Source of the DNA: Paracoccaceae bacterium
Lineage (GTDB): Bacteria > Pseudomonadota > Alphaproteobacteria > Rhodobacterales > Rhodobacteraceae
Assembly (NCBI GenBank): GCA_027069385.1
Contig: JALXER010000143.1
Location: 1-6,578 of the forward strand
Length of the DNA: 6,578 bases
Direction of reading: 5' to 3'
Shown: positions 1 to 5,477 of the stretch, piece after piece
How the letters are laid out: every line of letters begins with the position of its first letter
Numbering within the stretch: the first letter of the stretch is position 1
The notes under the pieces: model-generated
The model's database searches: none
Told to the model about the DNA's origin: nothing
Seen by the model: the letters and a program-made list of their open reading frames with translations, nothing else
Translations under genes and position numbers: made by a program

Positions 1-55
1 ATCATATATACAATAGTACGCTGTCGATAATCTCAAGCAACTTTTGGAGCATTCG

Positions 56-889
56 ATGAAATTCCCCACCAAAGCCGCCCTTCTGGCCCCCGCTATCCTG
101 CTGGCCGGCACCTTGGCCACGCTCGCTGCCAGCCCGGATGAAAACAAGGCAACTGCCTTGGCGTTCTATGAATCGCTGGGCAGTAACGCCGCTGAATATC
201 TGGCGGACGGGTATGTCGAGCATCAACAAGGCAGCGGTTATACCTTTGACGGCATGCTGGCACTGATCCCCGAAAATACCACCCACATCATCCACCGCAC
301 CATCGCGGGCGATGATCTGGTATTCCTGCATGTAGAGCAAATCCAGCCCGACGGCGTGTTTGCGCGTGGCGACCTGCTGCGCTTTGATGCGGCGGGTAAA
401 ATTGTGGAACATTGGGCCGTTGTGCAGGCCGCTGTGCCCGCCTCCGAAACCAAAAGCGGCAATTCGATGTTTGACGGTGTGGCCGAGGTGAACCTCGACA
501 GCACCCTTGCCGCCGAGTTTGGCGCGGCCCATCTGGCAGGCACCTACCTTATCTTCAACAATATGGATAGCGACGCGGTTTTTGCGGGCGTGACCGAGGA
601 CTACATTCAGCATAACCCCGGCGGCCCCAATGGCCCCGGCGGTCTGGCTGGCATGCTTGGCTATCTGCAAAGTCAGGGGATCCAGTTGCACAAGGAATTG
701 CGCCAGACCCTGTCCGAAGGCGATTTCATCGTCAAGCTGAACTTCTATTCGACCACGCCGCGCATCCCGGCCTTTGGCCAGGCCATCGTGTTTGACATCA
801 TCCGCTTTGCCAATGATGGCCGCGCCGCCGAACACTGGGACATAGCCCAAGAGATCACCGATATCGCCGAACTCGATTCGCTGTTCTAA
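56..889 (+). CDS. Exported protein with two tandem SnoaL/NTF2-like domains
   Basis: The 277-residue product begins with a lysine-containing N-terminus and a hydrophobic stretch (about residues 7-25) ending in LAAS, so it probably carries a cleavable Sec signal peptide and acts in the periplasm. The rest reads as two copies of a SnoaL/NTF2-like cone fold. Copy 1 (about 30-125) has YVEH at 53-56 and EHW at 118-120. Copy 2 (about 155-266) has YIQH at 183-186 and EHW at 259-261. In SnoaL-like families these His/Tyr positions line a ligand pocket, but the substrate cannot be read from sequence and no specific enzyme activity is claimed. The ATG at 56 is preferred because GGAG (46-49) lies seven bases upstream. 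An in-frame TTG at 44 would overlap that site and lacks its own. The gene stands alone, convergent with the VOC gene. The fold call is fairly sure and the function is unknown. Confidence 0.85.
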   Translation: MKFPTKAALLAPAILLAGTLATLAASPDENKATALAFYESLGSNAAEYLADGYVEHQQGSGYTFDGMLALIPENTTHIIHRTIAGDDLVFLHVEQIQPDGVFARGDLLRFDAAGKIVEHWAVVQAAVPASETKSGNSMFDGVAEVNLDSTLAAEFGAAHLAGTYLIFNNMDSDAVFAGVTEDYIQHNPGGPNGPGGLAGMLGYLQSQGIQLHKELRQTLSEGDFIVKLNFYSTTPRIPAFGQAIVFDIIRFANDGRAAEHWDIAQEITDIAELDSLF

Positions 890-898
890 CCCAGCCGA

Positions 899-942
899 GG
901 GGCGGCAACCGCTGCCCCCTTGCGCCCTGCCCACGGGCGCAA
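899..942. terminator. Two adjacent GC-rich hairpins between convergent genes
   Basis: The 118-nt gap between the SnoaL-like gene and the convergent VOC gene holds two inverted repeats side by side. The first is 899-918: an 8-bp stem with one G-T pair and an AACC loop. The second is 920-942: a perfect 8-bp stem, TTGCGCCC/GGGCGCAA, with a 7-nt loop. Position between two converging stops suggests transcription termination in both directions. Neither hairpin is followed by a clear U-tract on either strand, so classical intrinsic termination is not shown. They could equally be a remnant of an intergenic repeat. Confidence 0.45.
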
Positions 943-1007
943 CAATTGCAGGGCGGCGCGGGCGGGGTATTGCCACAAGCGCAACAGCCGACGCGCCGCC
1001 ACCGGTT

Positions 1008-1376
1008 TCAGATCCGCTCGACCAGTTCGATGCGATTGCCAAACGGGTCCGAGATGAAAAACCTTTCGGCCCCGTCAAGGGCCGGTTGCGGGTCAACCGG
1101 AACATCATAGCTTTTAAGGCGGATTTTCAGCAGGGCCAGATTTTCCACGACCAAGGCCGGATGCTCGCTGGTTGCCGGAATGAAATCCTGCTCCACTCCG
1201 ATGCGCAATTGCTGAGCCCCCAGTTGATACCATATCCCCTTGCAGCGCTCATATATCTCGGGCTTTTTGATTTCGGTCAGCTTGAGCATTACACCGAAAA
1301 AAGCGCGAATCAGATCTTGATGCCCTTCGGGGGCGGTCAGGTGGATATGGTCAATTCCGGTTATTCTAAACGACAT
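1008..1376 (-). CDS. VOC-family (glyoxalase/bleomycin-resistance fold) protein
   Basis: This 122-residue protein has the length and motifs of a single vicinal-oxygen-chelate subunit, a fold that binds a divalent metal across a dimer. The opening ITGIDHIHL (His10), EHPALVVENL around residues 71-80 (His72), and the ending FISDPFGNRIELVE (107-120, Glu117) are the usual VOC landmarks. His10, His72 and Glu117 are the plausible metal ligands. The family covers glyoxalase I, extradiol dioxygenases, fosfomycin and bleomycin resistance proteins and many uncharacterised members, and nothing here selects one. GAGG (minus strand, 1382-1385) lies five bases before the ATG, supporting the start. It lies 48 nt downstream of tgt on the same strand and is probably cotranscribed with it. 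No functional link between the two is evident. Confidence 0.9.
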   Translation of the reverse strand: MSFRITGIDHIHLTAPEGHQDLIRAFFGVMLKLTEIKKPEIYERCKGIWYQLGAQQLRIGVEQDFIPATSEHPALVVENLALLKIRLKSYDVPVDPQPALDGAERFFISDPFGNRIELVERI

Positions 1377-1424
1377 AGACGCCTCGTAACTGGTTGTTAT
1401 TCAAGGCATAAAACATGCGTTCAG

Positions 1425-2555
1425 TTAAATCAATTCCAAATCACCCCTATTTCGCAATTCATGGAACTCCGCCACAAACCCGTCCAGTTGCCCGCGTTCA
1501 ATTGCCCCGCGCAATCCGGCCATCAGCTCCTGATAATAGTGCAGGTTGTGCCAGGTCATCAGCATGGATGAGATAATCTCGTTGGCCTTGAACACATGGT
1601 GCAAATAGGCGCGCGAATAGCTTGTGCAGGCCGGGCAAGTGCAGGCCGGGTCCAGCGGGCGCGGGTCGTCGCGATGGCGCGCATTCTTGATATTGATCGC
1701 CCCCATGCGGGTCAGCGCCTGCCCGTTGCGCCCCGAGCGGCTGGGCAAAACGCAGTCGAACATATCTACCCCGCGCTGTACCGCGCCAACGATATCGTCG
1801 GGCTTGCCCACCCCCATCAGATAGCGCGGCTTGTCCTCGGGCAACATCTGCGGGGCGTAATCGAGCACGCCGAACATTGCCGCTTGCCCTTCGCCCACTG
1901 CCAGCCCGCCAATCGCGTAACCGTCAAAGCCGATGCTTTTCAACGCCTCGGCGCTCTCGCCACGCAAGGATTCGGTCACACCGCCCTGCTGGATGCCAAA
2001 CAGCGCATGGCCGGGCCGGTTGCCAAACGCCTCTTTCGATCGCGCTGCCCATCGCATCGACATGCGCATACTCTGCGCCACCTGCGCTTCGTCTGCCGGA
2101 AGCGCGGGGCATTCATCAAAACACATCACGATATCCGAGCCAATCAGCCGCTGGATCTCCATACTGGTTTCGGGGCTAAGGAAATGCTCGGACCCGTCCA
2201 CATGGCTTTTGAATTTCACCCCCTCCTCGGTCAGCTTGCGCAGCCCCGAAAGGCTCATCACCTGAAACCCGCCCGAATCGGTCAGGATCGGCCCTTGCCA
2301 GTTCATGAACTTGTGCAGGCCACCCAGCCGCGCCATGCGCTCGGCACCCGGGCGCAGCATCAGGTGATAGGTGTTGCCCAGCAAAATCTCGGCGCCGGTG
2401 GCTTTTACGCTTTCGGGCAGCATGCCTTTGACCGTTGCCGCCGTGCCTACCGGCATAAAGGCAGGCGTCTGGATATCACCCCGCGCCGTGCGAACCACCC
2501 CGCGCCGCGCCTTGCCGTCCCGCGCCGAAACCGTATACCCGAATAATTTTGTCAT
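1425..2555 (-). CDS. tgt: Queuine/preQ1 tRNA-guanine transglycosylase (Tgt)
   Basis: Tgt exchanges guanine-34 in the anticodon of Asp, Asn, His and Tyr tRNAs for preQ1, a step in queuosine synthesis in the cytoplasm. The 376-residue protein is full length for the bacterial family. Visible landmarks are FMPVGTAATVKG (33-44), LLGNTYHLMLRPG (58-70), TDSGGFQ with the general acid/base Asp93, DECPAL (147-152), FGIQQGG (186-192), the nucleophile Asp267 in MFDCVLPSR, and a zinc site of Cys305, Cys307, Cys310 and His336. Cys149 and the Val in GGLAVG (Val220) match the bacterial preQ1-using type, whereas eukaryotic enzymes carry a Gly at the latter position. The start at 2555 is chosen because AGGGG lies five to six bases upstream on the minus strand and the protein then begins at the family N-terminus. 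An in-frame ATG at 2618 would add 21 residues that do not look like Tgt and would consume the divergent control region. Confidence 0.97.
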   Translation of the reverse strand: MTKLFGYTVSARDGKARRGVVRTARGDIQTPAFMPVGTAATVKGMLPESVKATGAEILLGNTYHLMLRPGAERMARLGGLHKFMNWQGPILTDSGGFQVMSLSGLRKLTEEGVKFKSHVDGSEHFLSPETSMEIQRLIGSDIVMCFDECPALPADEAQVAQSMRMSMRWAARSKEAFGNRPGHALFGIQQGGVTESLRGESAEALKSIGFDGYAIGGLAVGEGQAAMFGVLDYAPQMLPEDKPRYLMGVGKPDDIVGAVQRGVDMFDCVLPSRSGRNGQALTRMGAINIKNARHRDDPRPLDPACTCPACTSYSRAYLHHVFKANEIISSMLMTWHNLHYYQELMAGLRGAIERGQLDGFVAEFHELRNRGDLELI

Positions 2556-2621
2556 CTTTACCCCTAGACGTAGCGTTTCGCATTTCCTATATGATTTGTC
2601 AGGAATTCCAAGAGGCATATC
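2556..2621. promoter_or_regulatory. Divergent control region between tgt and sufT
   Basis: These 66 bp separate two genes transcribed away from each other, so promoters for both should lie here or overlap the gene starts. Facing sufT, TATGAT (2590-2595) matches five of six bases of a sigma-70 -10 box, and the best upstream -35 is poor (TAGACG at 2565-2570, 19-bp spacing). AGAGG (2611-2615) is the sufT ribosome site. On the minus strand CTGACA (2597-2602) resembles a -35 box but has no good -10 at the right distance, and AGGGG serves tgt. I see no clear IscR- or Fur/RirA-type operator. Position makes the region regulatory; the individual boxes are weak. Confidence 0.4.
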
Positions 2622-2987
2622 ATGAACGCTGAAACAGAACCAATGCTAGAGGGCACCCCCCTGATCAAGCCGTCCTCTACGGATCATGCGCTATACGATA
2701 GCGTTGTAGAAGCCTGCCGATCGGTTTTTGACCCCGAGGTGCCGGTCAATATCTATGACATGGGCCTGATCTATACGATCGACATTTCCGAGGAAAACGA
2801 TGTGTCGATTGTCATGTCGCTTACCGCGCCGGGCTGCCCCGTCGCCGGCGAAATGCCCGGTTGGGTCGAAGAAGCGATCAGCGGACTGGCTGGCGTGAAG
2901 TCAGTGAATGTCGAACTGGTCTGGGAACCGCAATGGGGCCTGGACATGATGTCCGACGAAGCACGGCTTGAACTGGGCTTTATGTAA
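2622..2987 (+). CDS. sufT: Fe-S cluster assembly protein SufT (DUF59/MIP18 family)
   Basis: SufT is an auxiliary factor in maturation of iron-sulfur proteins and is usually found with the SUF machinery. The 121-residue protein has a short variable N-terminus (1-21) and then a single DUF59 domain. Landmarks are DPEVPVNIYDMGLIY (37-51), the TAPGCPVA motif carrying the conserved Cys72, and a C-terminal tail WEPQWGLDMMSDEARLELGF (101-120) typical of the SUF-associated branch, not of phenylacetate-oxidation PaaD. AGAGG six bases before the ATG supports the start. It is divergent from tgt, and the next gene on its strand is 373 nt away across a repeat element, so cotranscription with downstream genes is uncertain. 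The SufA-type gene 1.8 kb downstream acts in the same pathway. No sufBCDS genes are in the window. Confidence 0.93.
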   Translation: MNAETEPMLEGTPLIKPSSTDHALYDSVVEACRSVFDPEVPVNIYDMGLIYTIDISEENDVSIVMSLTAPGCPVAGEMPGWVEEAISGLAGVKSVNVELVWEPQWGLDMMSDEARLELGFM

Positions 2988-3014
2988 ACCGGTGCTCTCC
3001 CGCACTCCAGCCGC

Positions 3015-3030
3015 GTTTGCTGGCGCAAAC
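3015..3030 (+). terminator. Possible weak terminator hairpin after sufT
   Basis: A perfect 6-bp stem GTTTGC/GCAAAC with a TGGC loop begins 27 bases after the sufT stop. There is no run of T after it, only scattered T in the following ten bases, so termination is suggested by position alone. It lies just outside the larger inverted-repeat element that starts near 3042. Confidence 0.25.
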
Positions 3031-3041
3031 ACGACTTCCGT

Positions 3042-3231
3042 TTGGGCCGGGCCGACCTGCGGTCGGTAGGGGGGCATTCTGCCCCCTCGCGACATGCGTC
3101 GCTCCCCCCTGAGAGTACTTATGAAAACTGGAAGTCTCATCTTCTTCCTTTCCCAAATATCCCGGGGGTGAATGGCGCTTGCGCCAGAGGGGGCTGGCCC
3201 CCTGCCGAGGCGAAGCCGAGGCCCGGCCCAA
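3042..3231. repeat. Inverted pair of hairpin-bearing intergenic repeat units
   Basis: The element is an imperfect inverted repeat of about 190 bp. Its outer ends are a perfect 12-bp pair (3042-3053 and 3220-3231), extending a further five bases outward with a one-base bulge. Each arm, read inward, has the same order: a GC-rich outer end, a G5/C5 hairpin (3070-3086; 3188-3203), a second small hairpin (3089-3102 with GCGAC/GTCGC; 3173-3186 with TGGCGC/GCGCCA), a C-run, then a short A-rich segment with GTACTT or, in the other arm, GATATTT, ending in GGAAG (3130-3134; complement 3144-3148). The small hairpins differ in sequence but stay paired. Similar modules are, from memory, scattered between genes in Rhodobacterales genomes; that part is recall, not a search. 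No transposase is encoded. It could act as an RNA structure, a transcription barrier, or a REP-like element. Confidence 0.7.
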
Positions 3232-3327
3232 CGGGAGGAGGCACATTGCGTAAGCAATGCGCCGACGACGGGCGGGAGAGGCCCGGATTAGGGTGCGCGG
3301 GTTAGGCCTTGCGCCGGATGGGGGCAT
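3204..3327. repeat. Repeat-rich tail of the intergenic region
   Basis: This stretch between the inverted element and the SatD-like gene has no credible gene. It holds an 8-bp direct repeat GCCGAGGC (3204-3211, 3215-3222), a 9-bp direct repeat GAGGCCCGG (3218-3226, 3278-3286, exactly 60 bp apart), and a perfect hairpin CATTGC/GCAATG with a GTAA loop (3244-3259). It is very GC-rich and looks like a continuation of the same family of intergenic repeats. I find no convincing promoter for the downstream gene in it. Confidence 0.5.
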
Positions 3328-3360
3328 TTGCCACAATTGCCCAAACCATACGAGGTGCCC

Positions 3361-3963
3361 ATGCGCATTGCCATTCTGACCGGGGACATTGTGAAGTCCA
3401 GCAAGCTAAGCGCTGCGCAGCTTCAGCAGCTTTTCAGCACATTGCAACAAGCCGCTGATACCATTACAGAATGGCAAGATTCCCCTACCCGTTTTCTTCG
3501 CTTTTCCGGTGATGCCTGGCAATGCCTTCTGGTTCGCCCCGAACTGGCCTTGCGCGCCAGTCTGTTGTTTCGCGCGCATATACGGGCGCGCTCCAAAACC
3601 TTCGAGACCCGCATTTTCGCGGGGTTCGGTCCGGCGCAGCCGGTTTCTCCGGACGGGTTGGGCGCCACGGACGGGGTCGCCTTTCAGGCATCGGGGCGCG
3701 GGTTGAAGGCCATGCGACCGGCGCAATACCTTGGCGCGAGCCAGCACAACGCCCTGTTTGCGCTGGCAGACGAGGTTTCGCGCCGCTGGAGCCCCAAGCA
3801 GGCGCAGGCCTTTACTTATGCCCTGCAGCCCTCGCCCCCCTCGCAGGAAAGCATCGCCAACCGGTTGGGCGTATCACAGCAGGCCATCGCCAAACGGTTG
3901 CGCGCCGGTGGCGAGTGGGCCTTGCAGACCGCCATCGACGAGATTGAATTCAACACCCTTTAA
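3361..3963 (+). CDS. SatD-like protein: cyclase-like N-terminal domain plus C-terminal HTH
   Basis: The 200-residue protein resembles the SatD family. Its N-terminal part (about 1-125) also follows the motif order of class III nucleotidyl cyclases. ILTGDIVKSS (5-14, Asp9) sits where the first metal-binding Asp occurs, RFSGDAW (47-53, Asp51) where the second occurs, and a helix with ALRASLLFRAHI (63-74) follows. TRIFAGFG (83-90) and DGVAFQASGRGL (104-115) then match the later strand and helix, with Gln109 and Arg113 spaced like the Asn/Arg pair of true cyclases. The C-terminal part has a helix-turn-helix of sigma-region-4 type: SQESIANRLGVSQQAIAKRL (161-180). This suggests a DNA-binding regulator that senses or binds a nucleotide; catalysis is not established. 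GAGG (3352-3355) five bases before the ATG fixes the start, and an in-frame TTG at 3328 has no such site. A DUF3307 membrane gene follows after 41 bp. The family assignment is moderately sure and the cyclase reading is inference. Confidence 0.75.
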   Translation: MRIAILTGDIVKSSKLSAAQLQQLFSTLQQAADTITEWQDSPTRFLRFSGDAWQCLLVRPELALRASLLFRAHIRARSKTFETRIFAGFGPAQPVSPDGLGATDGVAFQASGRGLKAMRPAQYLGASQHNALFALADEVSRRWSPKQAQAFTYALQPSPPSQESIANRLGVSQQAIAKRLRAGGEWALQTAIDEIEFNTL

Positions 3964-4002
3964 GGGTTGTAAATGTAAATACGCTATATAAAGGTTGTTA
4001 AT
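3962..4002 (+). promoter_or_regulatory. AT-rich gap with imperfect direct repeats before the DUF3307 gene
   Basis: The short gap between the SatD-like gene and the DUF3307 gene is much richer in A and T than its surroundings. It contains AAGGGTTGTAAAT (3962-3974) and AAAGGTTGTTAAT (3990-4002), identical at 11 of 13 positions and 28 bp apart, with TATATA-like sequence between them (3985-3990). It could hold an operator for the neighbouring HTH protein or an internal promoter. The second copy also overlaps the only ribosome-site-like sequence for the DUF3307 start (AAAGG, ten bases from the ATG). The repeats are short and could be chance. Confidence 0.3.
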
Positions 4003-4004
4003 CC

Positions 4005-4748
4005 ATGATCCACACCCTTATTGCTCTGCTTTTCGCCCATGCGCTGGCCGATTTCATATTCCAGAGCGGCTTTATGGTGCGCCACAAGGCCAATTTCTTT
4101 GTCATGCTGGCCCATATCGCCATTGTGGGCGGGCTTTCCTATGCGGCGCTGGGCTTCAACGCGATCTGGGCGGTGGCGATTGTCACCAGCCTGCACCTGC
4201 TGATGGATTTCATCAAAACCTACTTCCTGCCACAAAAGCTGTGGAGCTATCTGCTCGACCAGAGCATCCACCTGCTGGTCATCATCGCCGTCGCCAGCCA
4301 GTTTGCCGACGCTTATGCGGGCGGAGTATGGGGCAGCCGCGCCTTTTGGGAAAGCACTCCCGACTGGCTGACCACCATTCCCGAAAGCTGGCTGACCGCC
4401 CTGCCCCTGTCCATGCTGTTGATCACCGGTCTGGTCTATGCCACCCGCGCGGGCGGCTTTGCGGTGGGGTTGTTCATGCAACCGCTGGCCCCCGACAACA
4501 CGGCCGGCATTCCGCAAGCCGGCGCGATCATCGGCAATCTGGAACGCGGGCTGGCTTTTCTGTTTATTCTAAGCGGGCAACCGGGCAATCTGGGATTTCT
4601 GATTGCGGCCAAATCGGTGCTGCGCTTTGGCGCGGCCTCGAATGACCGGGCGGTTAGCGAATATGTGATCATCGGCACGCTTGCCAGCTTTGGCTGGGCC
4701 TTTGGCGTGGCGCTTATTACCGCAGCCCTGCGCGGGCAGCTTGACTAG
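4005..4748 (+). CDS. DUF3307-family polytopic inner-membrane protein
   Basis: The 247-residue protein is strongly hydrophobic, with roughly five to seven membrane segments (around 4-24, 32-50, 54-75, 88-104, 130-147, 182-200 and 222-243). The N-terminal half carries polar residues inside or beside membrane helices in the pattern of the DUF3307 family: HALADFIFQS (12-21), His37, HLLMDFIKTYFL (64-75) and DQSIHL (85-90). The C-terminal half has GNLERGLAFL (177-186) and AAKSVLRFG (201-209). Conserved His, Asp and Glu in membrane segments suggest a metal- or proton-dependent activity, but none has been assigned to my knowledge. DUF3307 proteins are often next to SatD-like genes, as here, which supports a shared role. 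The ribosome site is weak and distant, so translation may depend on the upstream gene or on the AT-rich gap. No signal peptide is separate from the first helix. Confidence 0.82.
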   Translation: MIHTLIALLFAHALADFIFQSGFMVRHKANFFVMLAHIAIVGGLSYAALGFNAIWAVAIVTSLHLLMDFIKTYFLPQKLWSYLLDQSIHLLVIIAVASQFADAYAGGVWGSRAFWESTPDWLTTIPESWLTALPLSMLLITGLVYATRAGGFAVGLFMQPLAPDNTAGIPQAGAIIGNLERGLAFLFILSGQPGNLGFLIAAKSVLRFGAASNDRAVSEYVIIGTLASFGWAFGVALITAALRGQLD

Positions 4749-4791
4749 CGCCGCCCGCGCCCTACATAAAGGCAAGAAAAGGGGAAATACC

Positions 4792-5142
4792 ATGTTCAGC
4801 ATTCCGGGCAAACAGGCGGTCAGCATGACTCCGCGCGCTGCCAAGCAGATTTCGAAACTGATGGAAAAGGGCGACACCAAGGGGTTGCGCATCGGCGTCA
4901 AGAAAGGCGGCTGTGCGGGGATGGAATACACCATGGATTATGTCGCCGATATCGACCCGATGGACGAGGTGATAGAGCAGGACGGCGCGCGGGTAATGAT
5001 TGCCCCCATGGCGCAGATGTTCCTGTTTGGCACCGAGATCGACTATACCACCTCGCTGCTCGAATCCGGGTTCGAGTTCAAGAACCCCAACGTCACCGAG
5101 GCCTGCGGTTGCGGCGAATCGATCAAGTTCGAGGGCATGTAA
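4792..5142 (+). CDS. sufA: SufA/IscA/ErpA-type Fe-S cluster carrier
   Basis: A-type carriers bind an Fe-S cluster or iron and pass it to target proteins during Fe-S assembly in the cytoplasm. The 116-residue protein is full length. The three ligand cysteines are present: Cys41 in GGCAGMEY (39-46) and Cys105 and Cys107 in ACGCGESI (104-111). The middle holds FLFGTEIDY (77-85), which leads into the second half of the fold. AAAAGGGG ending seven bases before the ATG supports the start. A longer reading frame begins upstream at 4681 inside the DUF3307 gene and is not the start. It lies 43 nt after the DUF3307 gene and overlaps the next gene by one base, so it is probably in the same transcript as tfoX and tpiA. 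The A-type identity is secure. The choice between SufA, IscA and ErpA is based on its SUF-type relatives and the nearby sufT. Confidence 0.93.
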   Translation: MFSIPGKQAVSMTPRAAKQISKLMEKGDTKGLRIGVKKGGCAGMEYTMDYVADIDPMDEVIEQDGARVMIAPMAQMFLFGTEIDYTTSLLESGFEFKNPNVTEACGCGESIKFEGM

Positions 5143-5468
5143 TGTCGGTCGGAGAAGCCGAAATCGCCTTTGTCAAAGAGCTGTTCGACGCGGTCGGAGA
5201 GATCACCACCCGCAAAATGATGGGCGGGTTATCGATTTATGCGAACGGGCAGATATTTGCGATGATGCGCCGCGACGGGCGTTTGTATATCAAGGCAGCG
5301 GGCGATCTGGCCAAGCGGCTAGAAGCCGCAGGGAGCATCCTGTTCACCTATGATAAGAAAAACGGCACACAAGGGCATATGAACTATTGGACACTGCCCG
5401 AGGCCGCGCTGGATGATCCGGATGCGGCCGTTGAATGGGCCAATGCGTCGCTGGACGCCAACGAATAG
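5142..5468 (+). CDS. TfoX/Sxy N-terminal-domain protein
   Basis: The 108-residue protein is a stand-alone TfoX N-terminal domain. Landmarks are RKMMGGLSIYANGQIFAMM (24-42), GRLYIKA (46-52), LFTYDK (67-72), HMNYWTLPEAALDDP (79-93) and EWANASL (98-104). In gammaproteobacteria full-length TfoX/Sxy controls competence genes and has an additional C-terminal domain. That domain is missing here, and single-domain alphaproteobacterial members have no established role, so a competence function should not be assumed. The start is the ATG overlapping the TAA stop of the SufA-type gene (shared A at 5142), with GAGGG six bases upstream, which implies translational coupling. An upstream in-frame ATG at 5109 lies within the previous gene. 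tpiA follows after nine bases. Confidence 0.92.
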   Translation: MSVGEAEIAFVKELFDAVGEITTRKMMGGLSIYANGQIFAMMRRDGRLYIKAAGDLAKRLEAAGSILFTYDKKNGTQGHMNYWTLPEAALDDPDAAVEWANASLDANE

Positions 5469-5477
5469 GGGATCAAG

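Noticed and set aside
2..1108. Long minus-strand open frame of 368 codons opposite the SnoaL-like gene
   Set aside because: The plus-strand frame has a signal peptide, repeated SnoaL motifs and a ribosome site. The minus frame has low-complexity Gly/Ala/Arg content, no recognisable domain, and crosses the VOC gene.
1596..2546. 316-codon plus-strand open frame opposite tgt
   Set aside because: It is the shadow of a complete, motif-perfect Tgt, and its His/Arg/Pro/Ala-rich translation matches nothing I recognise.
2556..2618. Upstream start for tgt adding 21 residues
   Set aside because: The added residues do not resemble the Tgt N-terminus, and the ATG at 2555 has a good ribosome site. The longer form would leave only three bases before sufT.
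3042..3286. CRISPR array or insertion sequence in the repeat region
   Set aside because: The repeats are inverted and palindromic, not regularly spaced direct repeats with unique spacers. No transposase is encoded and no target-site duplication is visible.
2980..3336. Short open frames on both strands within the sufT/SatD-like intergenic region
   Set aside because: They run through hairpins and repeats, have Pro/Gly/Arg-rich translations, and lack ribosome sites. The stretch is a structured repeat region, not a gene.
3361..4748. Toxin-antitoxin module or phage-defence pair made of the SatD-like and DUF3307 genes
   Set aside because: Two small genes with a regulator-like first member invite this idea, but no toxin motif or effector domain is visible and the flanks are housekeeping genes. 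Nothing in the sequence supports defence over other regulation.
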